Assembly: GCA_964020155.1 (NCBI GenBank)
Contig: OZ026547.1
Span: 5,703,009 to 5,767,008 of the forward strand
Length of the DNA stretch: 64,000 nucleotides
Source: Chondrilla cf. caribensis
Taxonomy: Eukaryota; Porifera; Demospongiae; Chondrillida; Chondrillidae
Reading direction: 5' to 3'
This document shows positions 10,535-22,589 of the stretch, piece after piece. A program made the position numbers and the translations under genes. Below the pieces are notes generated by a model, which saw only the letters and a program-made list of their open reading frames with translations, was not told the origin of the DNA and made no database searches. Each line of letters opens with the position of its first letter. The first letter of the stretch is position 1.

Positions 10535-12280
10535 ATGGCTCCAAGTATTCAGGTCTTTGTACAAGTGGCTATTTTGTACTGTGTGGTGACTACTAGTATG
10601 GGGGGGGGTATCCCTGATTGGCAGAAGGCATTTTCTCAACTTGAAAACAAAGTGATGGTGCAAGAAGAAGAAATTGAGTCACTTCACCAGATTATAGAAC
10701 AGTTGGAGACGAGACTAGAGCAAATTGAAGTGAAAGGTGTGTTTGGTGACATTTGAAACAACCTGAAGTCCCTACTCTGTTGTCAGAAATGTGGTCATAT
10801 TGACTGTAGAGTGTATATGAGTTTTACTGAAATCAATGATATCACTCTTCATCTGTCAGTATTGAAAAAGTACATGAGTAATTTTACAATGGTGATTTCA
10901 ACCAGTACTTATGAATAGCTCATTTCAAGCAGTATTAAAATCCCTGTGAATTGGAAGATATACAGGCATGAATACTTGGCAGGTTAAATAAATGAGGAAC
11001 TCTTGATGTACAGCAACAAACTATCCTAACTATACCTATACCTAGATCATGTAGAGCAAGTAAATTGTGTTTAAAACTTTGGGCAAAATATTGGGCTGCC
11101 GTACCCACACTTAAAATACTTGAGCATCTCTCTTCGGGTTAGAAGAACTGCAGCTGATGATATCAATTTCAGTGAATCCAGTCTCTTGAATTCTATCCAA
11201 AATTTCTACTTCTGGACGTTTCAAAATAGATAAGCTTTCTCATGAAATGGAACTTAAAGTATAAATTCACTGTTGAAATTACGTATAGAAAAGTACATAT
11301 ATAATATTATATCTATATATTAACATATTTATATAATGTACTATATAAATCAAACTAGTGTAACATACCAAAAGTCGATATGAAGATATAAAAAATACTT
11401 TTTCTGACATAATAATTATTGTAAGCATTTTTCAAAAATGGACACAGCCTGATGCTCATTTGATGTCCCTAACAATGAATCACCAACTCTACACTATGGC
11501 ATCTGGAATCGAATTATCAGTCATAAAAATTGCACATTGTTATCTAGATTGCTTGTATCTGTCACTAGTTAAAATCTTAGATATTTATTGAAACTGAATC
11601 CATCATGTTGCTAATTTGAAAAATATAGATTCATTGTTTCTTTAACAGACAAACTCCTGGAAAGAACTAGACGAGAAAATGGTTGCAGTTGTCCACCTGG
11701 AGCAAAAGGGTTAAGAGGAAGACCGGGAGTGAATGGGATAAATGGAGGTGAGAAGGGAGACCCAGGACCACGTGGGGAGAAGGGTGATAAAGGAAAAACA
11801 GGACAGACAGGATCTCCAGGACCCCAAGGACCACAAGGAGTTAATGGAACAAAAGGTGAACGAGGAGAAACAGGACAACCAGGCAATGTTGGACAGAAAG
11901 GTGGACCAGGAGTGAAAGGGATTAATGGAACAAAAGGTGAACAAGGAGAAACAGGACAACCAGGCAATGGACAGAAAGGTGAACCAGGAGTGAAAGGAGA
12001 GCAAGGACCACAGGGAGAAGAAGGTCCAACAGGAAAAAAGGGAAAGCGGGGGGAAACGGGAAAGCCAGGATTACAAGGACCACATGGACATAATGGAACC
12101 AAGGGAGAAAGAGGAATACCAGGACCACAGGGACTTAAAAGAACAAAGGGAGAAAAGGGTGACCCAAGAAGTGGTGCAACAGAGTCGGCAGAACAAACAA
12201 TTTCAACAACACATGCTACAATTTCACAAACACATCCTACAAGCTCACCACAACCTGGACTTATTTCGGATATTCAGTGA
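10535..12280 (+). CDS. Gene C: short secreted collagen-like protein
   Basis: Exons 10535-10736 and 11649-12280 join in phase 1 (AAAG|GTGTGT; TTTAACAG|ACAAAC), giving 277 residues. Exon 1 codes for a signal peptide and a coiled coil ending TRLEQIEVK; it has one extra Gly (GGGIPDW) from a G-run. Exon 2 starts DKLLERTRREN, then the CNCPPG pair and about 52 Gly-X-Y triplets with three NGT sequons. One triplet register slip occurs near GNGQKG, where a Val present in the sister genes is missing. The tail is Thr/Ser-rich (EQTISTTHATISQTHPTSS). The stop TGA sits in CAGTGAGTGAG, a good donor sequence. The two-exon structure and promoter match the sister genes. Confidence 0.88.
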
Positions 12281-12913
12281 GTGAGTGAATAGCACTAAAC
12301 AATGAAGAACAAACTAACAATAATTGATTGGAGTGTCAAGGTTTACACATTGCATTAAAGACAGGAATGATAACTTTCCACTTATAACGGTTGAGTCATT
12401 AACATACTATTTGCTTGTTTATTGCAAAATAATGCTGAATATAATAGTGCATAGCACATGCAATTCAATATAATGGTCAAATTCAAATTTAGAACATGAG
12501 ATTGCATCAATATTATTAATTATTGACATAAGATTCATTTTCTGAATGCTGTTATTATGCTTACAAAATGATTGCACACTATGCCAAGACTCATGGTATG
12601 TATGTGATATAAATCCTAGAGGCAATGGATCAATAAGTTTATATGTTTTCTGTATAAAAGTGAATTGAGTGCATTACAAAAAGAATAAAGAGGGAATTTT
12701 TCAAATTTCATTTTGTAGAGGACAAAATAAGGGTCCAGAATAAAACATCTACTTTACCTAGGCAGTCAGTTCTGTAAGAGTAAACCCAAAAATAAAGTAC
12801 ATATTTCTAAGGAAAACATAAAAAAAGGATTTTTTATATATTTCCCTGGGCTGAAATGCTACAATGTATTAAGCAGGGTACATTGAGCAAGTGTAAAGCT
12901 GATATAATACCTA

Positions 12914-13779
12914 GTCTCGTGTAACAGAGACCCGCTTTTCGCCTCCCTTTTTATAATTATGACATCATGTGGTCGGCGAGAAGGTGTCTGGTAAACAGCC
13001 CATACCAATTTTGTTTCAAGTGTCAATGTGTTAAACCACAGGAACACAAATTATGGTGTACATAACCTATCCAAATCCATCTGCAGTCGCTGTGTAGTCG
13101 ATGTGTCATGTCAGCAACGGTTGCGATTGATTGTTGCTTCTGTAACCTGAAATCTGATATCCAATGGTAATGAAAAGGAAAGGAAAAGGTTACAGAAGAT
13201 TGCATGTATGGGAAAAGAAAAAATGTTAGAGAATCTTCTAGATTCCGTTCAAAACGTTTGCGTAATTTTGTGGAAAGATGACGCCCGGCTTTGCTACAGT
13301 TGCCAGAGTGATTTGACAAAGATAGAAAGACTCCACATTCTGTAAGACACCGTCATATTTTGTGTTGAAAAAAGGGCCATGACGGTAAATAACAGATTTC
13401 ATATTCAAATAACAAGTTTACTGTACCCAGTGGCTAACTGACGGAGGTGTCATTCCAGTTCAAAATAGACATTATGGCTTCAACTTGTTTTTTGAACTCC
13501 TTTGGGCCAAGTATACCGGCGACTTTGAAGAAAACACGCGTGGTATCGGTTTCGCCCATCTCCTATTGCTCAACTGAAGGCTTCCTTCTATTTCACGTTA
13601 CTAACGTGTTGGAGCAATGAATTTAATTATTACCATAGAAATCGCATATTGATTAGGCACACAAAATGTGAGGCTGAAACAAAATCGGTACGGGCTGTTG
13701 AGGAGACCCCTTCTTGTTGACAGCATGACGTCATAATTTTAAAAATGGAGGCGAGAAACTGATCTGTGCTATGCGAGAC
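12914..13779. mobile_element. DNA transposon with about 90-bp imperfect terminal inverted repeats
   Basis: The left end GTCTCGTGTAACAGAGACCC and the following 90 bp pair with the inverted right end (GTCTCGCATAGCACAGATCA), including a shared GGAGGCGA and TGACGTCAT/TGATGTCAT box. TA flanks both sides (12912-12913 and 13780-13781). No transposase was recognised inside; a short plus-strand frame beginning MASTCFLNSFGPS (13473) is not identified. Confidence 0.65.
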
Positions 13780-13788
13780 TAATATATA

Positions 13789-14649
13789 CCCTGTTTACAC
13801 TGGCCTAGATTAGGCGTGAAACCCACAAGAACTGGGCCAGCCAAGTTCTTGTGGATTCCTAGGACCTAGTTTACAATGGCTGAGTGATGACATGGCAGGA
13901 GCCTTCTATAATGATATTCATGAACACTATAGTTATAATAATATTATAGCCATGAATATTATAATTATCCTGCATTGCACCCAAAAGCAAAACCTGTTGC
14001 CTTATGCCTTCATTTGAAGAGAGATATACTGTGTAGACAAGACTATGACAACAGAAAAGGCTGGTATTCAATGCTAGTACAAGCAGTAGTAAACTATGAT
14101 TACACCATAGCTGATGAAAACATAGGATGGCCTGGAGTGTTCATGAGGGAAAAGTTTTTGTGCATTCTGGGTTGTATCATGGTTACAGCTGGTGAACTTT
14201 TGCTAGTCCAGGGACTTTCAGCCATAATAAAAGCTGTAGCAGAATCGCCAAGTACTGAAGGCAATCAACTGTCAACAAAAATACCTTTCACCGAAATTCA
14301 CACGTTGCATGATAACACATTTTCTTATTATTTGAATGATTTGGTGCTTATTTAAAGAAATTTCCAAGTCTATTGTAAAGATTCGGCGATAATGCGCATG
14401 ATTTTGTATCACAGACAATGGAGAATTGGGAATTTGTACGCTCCAAAGCATAATTTGTGATTGCTTTACGTGTTTACCCTTGACAAAAACAACTTGGCCA
14501 GCCAGGCTAGCCAGGTTTGCCAAGGTTGGCCACAGCCAAGTTGGCCAGCCAGGGTGTGGTTGACCGGAAACGCCGTTTACATTAGCCATTGTAATGATAC
14601 ACAACTTGGCTGATGACGATGACGTCATAACCTGGCTAGTGTAACGGGG
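13789..14649. mobile_element. Decayed Harbinger-like element
   Basis: Ends CCCTGTTTACACTGGCCTAG and, inverted, CCCCGTTACACTAGCCAGG, flanked by TA. Subterminal GGCCAGCCAAGTT repeats occur on both sides. It lies only 9 bp from the preceding element. A transposase fragment sits inside (see 13975-14355). Confidence 0.6.
13975..14355 (+). pseudogene. PIF/Harbinger-type transposase fragment
   Basis: The frame contains DYDNRKGWYSMLVQAVV followed by IADENIGWPG. This resembles the first part of the DDE_Tnp_4 domain (NRK-x-x-YS-x-x-x-QAV and the GWPG turn). The expected SVHDAR-type continuation is missing after GWPG, so the fragment is truncated or frameshifted. The C-terminal half of the frame (to 14355) shows no recognisable domain. 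Confidence 0.55.
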
Positions 14650-15244
14650 TAATTATATTATGGTGAAACCAAATTATTTCGGCTGATGGGGGTCGCACGA
14701 TTGATTTCAAAGGAGTTAGGTATGTGGATTACAAAAAAATAATGATGATCATTTGCATGTTAATATGTTTGAAGTACACAAACCAATCCTTCAATAATTC
14801 AATGAAGACCTGTATGCTCGATAAAGCTGCTCTATGCAATAATATAAAATGTTAGAAATGAGTTAACCTGGTCCAAGATTTCTAGCATTCCATACTTAGG
14901 ACAAGTCTATCGTTACACGTAGTTCAATCATAGATACTCCACAGTATCTATGGTTCAATATATCCAAGGGTGCAAATATACCAAGACAAATATTGCGTAC
15001 TATCGCATAGCGGAAAAGGTTCCAGTCCCATGTAGTTCAGACCCATGTGCATTTGTGCATTTGTGGCGTACATCAGCATTTTTTAACTGCATGTGTTCTA
15101 AACAGGAAAGTTTATCTTATTTGATTTTGATTATATCTGCGAAAAGCATCAATTCCTTTTAACAGTTACACAATCATTATAGATCAATATCATTTGTAAA
15201 AAAGGCAATTTTCTTTTTGTTTTTAATTGTAGGAGTAAAGGAAA

Positions 15245-15548
15245 CAAGTAATTCGAGTGAAAAAACTCGTGAACACTCGACAAACACTCGAATTACTTGC
15301 ACGTCTTTTGTAGGTTTGGAAGAGCCTTCGCTTATTACGTTTGTCGGAGCTTCAGCGCACAAATTCTAGCCCAATTTCAAATTGTTGGCGTTCGAAATCG
15401 GCCATCTTTATTTCGCGTAATATAAATTATATTATAAATTCTTTGTTGCTGTTACGCATAGGAATACGTATTATATATATATATCGGACGAGTGTTACAT
15501 TTCGGAAGTCGAAATGAAAACAATATAGGGGCTGCCTGTGGCAGCCCC
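15245..15548 (+). mobile_element. TAA-target MITE, full length
   Basis: Starts CAAGTAATTCGAGTG, has an internal inverted copy (ACTCGAATTACTTG) about 50 bp in, a conserved core with GTTCGAAATCGGCCATC, an AT tract, and a 3' terminal hairpin GGGGCTGCCTGTGGCAGCCC, followed by TAA. The ends are not classical terminal inverted repeats. Confidence 0.8.
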
Positions 15549-15639
15549 TAAAAAAATAATGCAAAAGAAGATAAAATTAGCAAGATAACACATATGAACA
15601 AATACCATTAATTATGCACAAACAGATGGAAATGCCAAC

Positions 15640-15672
15640 AAAAGATCTGGCCAGTTAATGGCCAGGTCTTTT
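15640..15672. repeat. Near-perfect 14-bp hairpin, 5-nt loop
   Basis: AAAAGATCTGGCCA, loop GTTAA, then the inverted copy with one mismatch. It lies 90 bp beyond the MITE at 15245-15548. Confidence 0.7.
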
Positions 15673-16883
15673 TTGTTTGAGTATAGGTTATGACGAGCTT
15701 TAAAACTGATTTTTTCAAGCACTCCCACACTTGAATATCACACAAGGAGAAGAGAGGTTAAAACCTGCATCTAAACAGAGGCTAAGAGCTCTGAGGATTC
15801 CAAGTGACTGAATCTATTCATTTTGAATACTTCAGCAATGGATACTTTTTGGAGGTTAACAAGTAGATTTCATGTTAGAAAATGCCACTTGTATGTATTT
15901 TCTCACCAAACTAAAAGAAGGGACCAGCGATATAGATCGGTATGAAATATATTATAGACACGACAGATCCTTTGATGTGGTCACACAGCAGCTTAGAATC
16001 TCAATCAGTTGAGAACCTGTATGCGAGAACTTATGCCTTCGTAGAGCCATTTTATTTTTACATGTTATTCACTACTAATCTCCATAATAGTAACAGAGTG
16101 CCACGTCACCGCTTCACTATTTGAAATTTTCTGCAATGATAAAGTTATTGAAGTAGATGTACAAGGATGGGGGTGGCTATTTGAGGAACTACATTCAATG
16201 CCAAATATTAAACATTTTCCGGTAAAATAGTAATATACTATGTTACTTATAATTGTACACTCTAGAAAACATTGATGTGCACAGTCACCCACCCAATACA
16301 AAGCCATGCAAGTACTGGCTACATTTAGTGAGTGTGTGTGTGTACATATGTGCTTGTGAGTGTAGTTGTTTCAACAATTGACAGACATTATGGATGTGCA
16401 AGAGGTACAGACAGAGCAAGCCTTTCTCTACCATGATGCATATGATATATACCCACAAGATGTGTGCCAACCTTGAGAAATGAAATACATCAATTTTGGT
16501 GGGTATACACGCCCACAACTGGTTTTACAGTGAATATTCAGTCCAGATGAATGCATGAAGCTACAATTTCTTGTTACATGTCATTTATTTCAATAAGATA
16601 AGAACAAAACTGTACATGTTCAAGTTTTTGAACATTCAGCTATTCAGGATGTACCACATCTCTCTATAAAGAATCTATTACAGTTTGCACCTCCTACAAA
16701 ATCGAATCCTGCTACATTATATTTTTGTTAGTTTATCTGCTGTTATACTTTTAAAAAGTATAGACAAGCTTGGCTAAGCAGATATACCAGGGTAAAATTG
16801 CTGATTCTGATACTGCTATCTATATCTGCCTATGTTCGGTTTCTCTGTTACAGTAGTATCAAGGCTTATATTGGCTTTACGTA

Positions 16884-16929
<46 letters not shown>

Positions 16930-18130
16930 CTTATCCTAGGTAATGTGTGGTTCACAAACATTGTGCTGCTTGGCTCTATTGCAACTAAGACCTCCACGTC
17001 TTGATAGAGTACCAGGAGCTGTTGGACATCCAGGAGCACTAGGAAATGCTGAGGTTGATGTTGAGGATACGCGTTTTTGAAAGGATTTAGTCAAGCCTTA
17101 CAAGTAGCAAATTCAATTATATGAAGATATACTGTAATTTTATTAGTGGACAACCATGCATGCACGGATAATTATAATTCAATTAGGATATCATGCAAAT
17201 ATAATTAAGTTATGGACAAAATCATGTCATGCAAGTAGAAATTAGTTATGCACCAATGCAGAGGTCGTTCAATTACATTGGACAGGACCATGTGATGCAG
17301 TTATAATTAAGTTATGTGCCAATTCTAGAGGTCAGTATAATGCATGTGTCCATTAGTAGTACCCTTTGAACAGTCTAAAAATTCATGATATTCAACGACA
17401 ACTTGTACTATGTATGTCTACAGCACTCTCCAAGAACCAAGGATATCGAAACTCTGTTCGGCTTTAACATGATAACTTCAAGGATTGAAAGCAACTCCCA
17501 ACATAAGTTATTACTGTGTGTGTTAATTGTAACAGAACTATACAATGATTTACATGTGAATTATAAAACTACTCCTGTCGCATGTCATTCGGATTCATAT
17601 ATCAGTATACCATAATATTATATGACCTATACCATATATATTATATCCTTTACTATCTTCATTTCGACTTCCAGTATATGTTACACATTATTATTATGAT
17701 ACGTAACTACAACAGTGAATTTATCATTTGAATATGCATCTCGTAAAATGGATAGTCGTAGTGCAGGGAGGCAGCCCCATAACTATCCAAATAAAAATAA
17801 TTCATTTTCACTATTCACTTCAAATTTTCAGGCTATAACACCTGCCAATGATATATACCATTACATTTTGTACTTACTACAAATTAAAATCCTGCTCTAT
17901 TGTACATATATGAGGAAGGATACTAGTACATTGTGCTATAATAAATTTAATTTCATTTTTGTGGCAGTTCCAACTTGGGCAAATGCATGACTAGTCAGAT
18001 GCCATCCTGACAGTTACTAGAGTAAATGTATATGACCAAATGTTGTCCCTACGTCATGGTAGTACATTTACAAATGAACACCATATAATGTCCTTGATTA
18101 TTTATCCAACTTAGCACACATAGATCCCAA
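15673..18130. other. Intergenic region C to E
   Basis: No gene seen. Contains an AT tract at 16879-16929, a (TGTG) patch near 16330, and a degraded copy of the shared upstream block around 17330-17400. At about 17006-17077 a short frame reads PGAVGHPGALG, which may be a fragment of a Gly-X-Y exon but is too short to call. Confidence 0.4.
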
Positions 18131-18141
18131 ATGTATAGACA

Positions 18142-18142
<1 letters not shown>

Positions 18143-18197
<55 letters not shown>
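18143..18197. repeat. (CA)n microsatellite upstream of gene E
   Basis: About 27 CA units on the coding strand, 255 bp upstream of the gene E start codon. Confidence 0.95.
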
Positions 18198-18377
18198 ACA
18201 GAAGAATGAAACACCACTACCCCAAACATAGGAATCAGCTCATTGACACCAAAGCAGAATTATTAAGGATTCCACAATCACATGGTGTGTGGGTAGGTGC
18301 ATTGGTATATTCATTGATCAAACCTCAACAAAACATGTAATGAATATCTTTAAAGGTGGTTCTGGTCTCCCTTTGAC

Positions 18378-18410
18378 TATAAAAACTGCCTGTTCTTGTG
18401 GTTACCACTA
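18378..18410 (+). promoter_or_regulatory. Gene E core promoter: TATA box and near-palindrome
   Basis: TATAAAA at 18378-18384. The palindrome at 18396-18410 reads TTGTGGTTACCACTA, with one outer base changed while both TGTGGT cores stay intact. The upstream AATGAATATCTTTAAAGGTGG block is present. Confidence 0.7.
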
Positions 18411-18451
18411 CTAGCACTGAGAAATTTTGAGCATAGACTCTAGCTACAGCT

Positions 18452-20775
18452 ATGGCTCCAAGTATTCAGGTCTTTGTACAAGTGGCTCTTTTGTGCTGTG
18501 TGGTGACTACCAGTATGGCGAGCATCCCTGATTGGCCAAAAGCATTCTCACAACTTGAAAACAAAGTGATTGTGCAACAAGAAGAAATCAAGTCACTCCA
18601 CCGGATAATAGAACAGTTGGAGAAGAGACTAGATCAACTTGAAGTGAAAGGTGAGTTTGTTGAGGATCAAGTACAACCTCAAGTCCCTACTCTTCATTTC
18701 TGTCAGCCAGGACCTTCCTCCTGTTGATCAAAGAGTATGTAGATTTGCTTCATTGTATGATGTCTTCCTTCAGTCTATATTAAGACAGTACATGAGTAAT
18801 TATAGAATGGCAATTTCCACCAGTACTGATGGAATATTCATTCCAAGCATTTCTAATATCCCTGTGGATGGGAAGTTATAGATGTACAGGAATGAATTAC
18901 TTGGTAAGGTAGTTAAAAATGAAATTTGTTCAAGATGAAAAACTTGTTGGGCTGCCCCCTTGAACCAGAATTTATTGGTTACCATTCTCCATTTCAAAAG
19001 AACCTTCACAAAATCAATTATGTAGTAGAATCTTCTGGACTCCATGGATTTTTGTCGGTTTGTGGCAAGAGGGGAACAAGTAATTTGAGTTCAAAAACTA
19101 GTGGGGCTGCCGCCCCCCGCACTCGAATTACTTGGGCGTCTTTATTAGGTTCAGAAGAACCTTCGCTGAAGTTATTACGTTCGGGGAAGCTTCAGCGCAC
19201 GAATTCTAGCCCTATTTCTAATTGTCTGCGTTCGAAATCGGCCATCTTTATTTCGCGCAATATAAATTATAATATAAATTCATTGTTGCTGTTACACGTA
19301 GGAACACATATTATATATATTTATCGAGCGTTACATACCGTAAGTCGAAAAAACAATATAGGAAACATATTGCCAAAAACATTCTGCCACATGTTGACAA
19401 CGGGAGCGAATATCAACAAGCGACACGGTGAAAATTTAGTTCCAATCTTCTTCTACAAAATGTCAAAACATATGCAACTCTGGGCTGTAGGTAAGCATTC
19501 CGCCTTTTCCCAAGAAGTTCAGCTATGCTCTAAACCTAGAAAAATCTTCCATATCACGTTACTGTCAGGAGCCTCAGATTACGTAGGCACGGATACGTAA
19601 TTCTGACACCCACAATTCATTCGTGCGACTTGTGTCTTTCTGTACATAATAAGCATAAAAATAGGCGAATCTTGTCCAAAGAAAGATTTAATAATAAACA
19701 ATCCATAAAGGGAAGAAAAAAATATGGCTGCTGTTGTTTATTCGTACATTTGAATTCGTGCATTGGAAATGTCACTGTTCATCATGCGGATTGTGTGTGA
19801 CTCGCCTACACTACTTGTGACTTAATTGTTTAGATAGGACCTCAACCACAAAATTCTAGTCAATGCCCTCGAATGTCACATGTTATACCTGCGTGGATGA
19901 CCGCTTGGATGTCCCAAACAACAAATTAATTAAACTCTACTCTACGTGACAGGTACATAACATCAAACAGATAAAAAGTGATTTCACCTCTCCATACAGG
20001 AGAATATGTGCCTACCTGTTGTCTCAGGGATAAGTGGGAACACATTTTCCATATTAAATACAGTATGTCACATCAATCATGTTGCTCATTTGAATAATAT
20101 AGACTCATTGTTCTTTCAACAGACAAACTCCCAAAAAGAACTAAACGACAAAATGTTTGTAATTGTCCACTTGGACCAAAAGGGGCTAGAGGAACACCGG
20201 GAGTGAATGGGATAAATGGAACAAAGGGTGAAAAGGGAGACCCAGGGCCACATGGGGAGAGGGGTGAAAAAGGTGAGCTAGGACAGCCGGGATCTACAGG
20301 ACCCCTAGGACCACATGGAATCAACGGAACAAAAGGTGAACGAGGAAAAATGGGACAACCAGGGAATGTTGGACAGAAAGGCAAACCAGGACTGAAAGGA
20401 GAGAGAGGAGTGCCAGGATTTAATGGAACAAAAGGTGAAAATGGAAGCATAGGGCAACAAGGAAAGAAAGGAGATCAAGGTTCAAGAGGAATGCAAGGAG
20501 AAAAGGGAAAGATAGGAATGATAGGACCACAAGGTCAGAATGGAACAAAAGGTGAACGAGGAGAAGTAGGACAACCAGGGAATGTTGGACAGAAAGGTGA
20601 ACCAGGACCGGAAGGTGAGAAAGGACTGAAAGGAGAGAAAGGACCACAGGGAATTAATGGAACAGATTGTGAACTAAGGAACGATGCATCAAAATGTCCA
20701 GGACAAACAATTTTGCCACGACCTACAATTTCATCAACGAAACCAGCAAATGTAAATGCAACATATGGTAAATAG
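18452..20775 (+). CDS. Gene E: short secreted collagen-like protein
   Basis: Exons 18452-18650 and 20123-20775 (phase-1 intron of 1472 bp containing a MITE) give 283 residues. Exon 1 codes for a signal peptide (MAPSIQVFVQVALLCCVVTT) and a coiled coil ending KRLDQLEVK. Exon 2 opens DKLPKRTKRQN; the first knot residue reads VCNCPLG, with Leu replacing the second Pro. About 55 Gly-X-Y triplets follow, with five NGT sequons, then NGTDCELRND with an extra Cys, a second Cys in KCPGQTI, and a Pro/Thr tail. The extra C-terminal cysteines are shared in part with F and G. The stop follows TATG|GTAAAT, a possible donor. Confidence 0.87.
19077..19362 (+). mobile_element. TAA-family MITE, 3' truncated, in gene E intron
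   Basis: CAAGTAATTTGAGTTC start, full core, AT tract shortened, and the terminal hairpin missing: the sequence leaves the family after ACAATATAGG. Confidence 0.75.
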
Positions 20776-21890
20776 TGGCTAATATATATACCATTAATTG
20801 ATGTGGAGGTGGAGCTCGAATACTTCATTCAATTGCTGTGCTTATGCTACCTATTATTAGTGTTTACTTGCTGCAGTTTAATTATGCAATTTTCATAGCA
20901 GTGGTGGAATGTAGTCAGTTAGCTATACATATAATTGTACTAATTTTTGTTTAATTTAATACATATTACCATTTAAAAAGGGTTGTTTTGTCCCATTATT
21001 TTTGTAACCTTGATTTAGCAAAAATAGACATTCATTGGCACAGATTATAAAGGATTCTATGGCATTCACATATAATTGTAAACATTTGAGCTTTTATGGA
21101 ATTGTGTGAAATCCATATTACAACAAGAAGCTGCTATATTTGCATATTATAATTTCCCAATAACATAATTCTATATGTTGATATAATCAGATCCATGACA
21201 GTAATAATAAACATTGAGTATTTAGCAAATTGACTGATAATAAAATGGCATGCAATAAGTGTAAATTCAATGAATCGTCTGCTGGTAACGGAGGGGATAA
21301 GGTATCTGTCTGCATTCCTGAGAGATATTCCGGATTAGAATAAATACTTACGCAATTTCTAACATTTTGAGTGGCTGTTGTAGCGATGTATCCTGTAAAT
21401 CCTGAATTGCAATGATGGTACATGAACGGGATAATATTTAGATGTGATATTTAAGAGAGAAATGCAATATAGTTAAGCAGTTGTTTACATATTTCAGTGA
21501 GAAAATATTAATTAGAAACCTATGTTACTACCTAGGGTTTACTAATTAGTAGCCTCCACCTCTACCTAGAGAGTACTAATTGATAAACTGTACCACTACC
21601 TAGGGGTTACTATTTACTAACCTTTACTTTCCACACGTAATTACTAGCTACATGTAGTTATAGTCGAACACATGCAGAGCTGACCCAGTTGCAAGCGAGT
21701 TGGAAGTGAGGTATAAATGGCAGAACAAGTAAAACAAACTCCAGAGGCAAATGGCAATTCTTTGTTCTGTAGACAATGGCTCCCTCACCACATGCTGCCT
21801 TTCGAGTAAACTTTAGTTTAGAAATTTAGTTCCCGGCAAAAAGGTTAAAAGTGGCCCTGCAAAAACAAAAATTTGTTTCCATACCCTATT
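20776..21890. other. Downstream region of gene E, no gene recognised
   Basis: AT-rich and without convincing open frames. At 21520-21630 a 'ctacctaggg.ttactaatta' type motif is repeated about three times. Confidence 0.4.
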
Positions 21891-21893
21891 GGA

Positions 21894-21896
<3 letters not shown>

Positions 21897-21961
<65 letters not shown>
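21897..21961. repeat. (GT)n microsatellite
   Basis: About 31 GT units, directly before a copy of the shared block (GTTCATGAGGTACTCATGAA, then GCAGTCACAGTGACCTC). This matches the far-upstream region of gene A, but no collagen exon accompanies it here. Confidence 0.95.
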
Positions 21962-22589
21962 GTTTGTACATTTGGTATCTATGTGACTTTGCTGAATTGT
22001 GAAGAATTATTTCTAGACTGTTCATGAGGTACTCATGAACATATTATGCAGTCACAGTGACCTCTTGAGTTACCAAGATACTAACTGATTTAGCAACACA
22101 AGCATGTTTGCACCACTAATGTAATACCTGTATGTCGTCCCATAATGAAATTTGCAATATACTTGGTAGATTTGACTGAATCTTTCAAAAACCACTCATT
22201 TGTGAATCCTCGACATCTCCTAGTGCACTGGATGTTTAGAAGATCCTTGTGGTCCTATTTGATGTAGTATGTCTTGTCCAGATGTATTGTAGTCATCACC
22301 CAGTGCTTTCATAGCTAGCTTTTAGCAGGAAAATCAGCCCCCATAAGTAGTAGAGTTGAATGATACAAAATTAAAGAGACACACTGTTAACTAAAATGGG
22401 TTACATCAAGCATGAGGAACATAATGCTATTGTCTCCAGAAGTGCAACTAGAATGGCTCCAAATAATATTTTCATTTTCACCAAATATATCACAGATTTT
22501 TGAAATTTTCTTCAAGCAACTTGAAGGAGACAAATCAATAATAATTCGTAGATCACAAAGTAAGCACAGGTAGGTAAACCATTGTCCCA

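Noticed and set aside
17006..17077. PGAVGHPGALG frame as a collagen exon remnant
   Set aside because: Only about four Gly-X-Y triplets, no NGT/KGE module, no acceptor; too short to support.
18926..19600. 224-codon plus-strand frame
   Set aside because: It runs through gene E intron and the TAA-family MITE; the same peptide appears at 40309 only because the MITE is there too.
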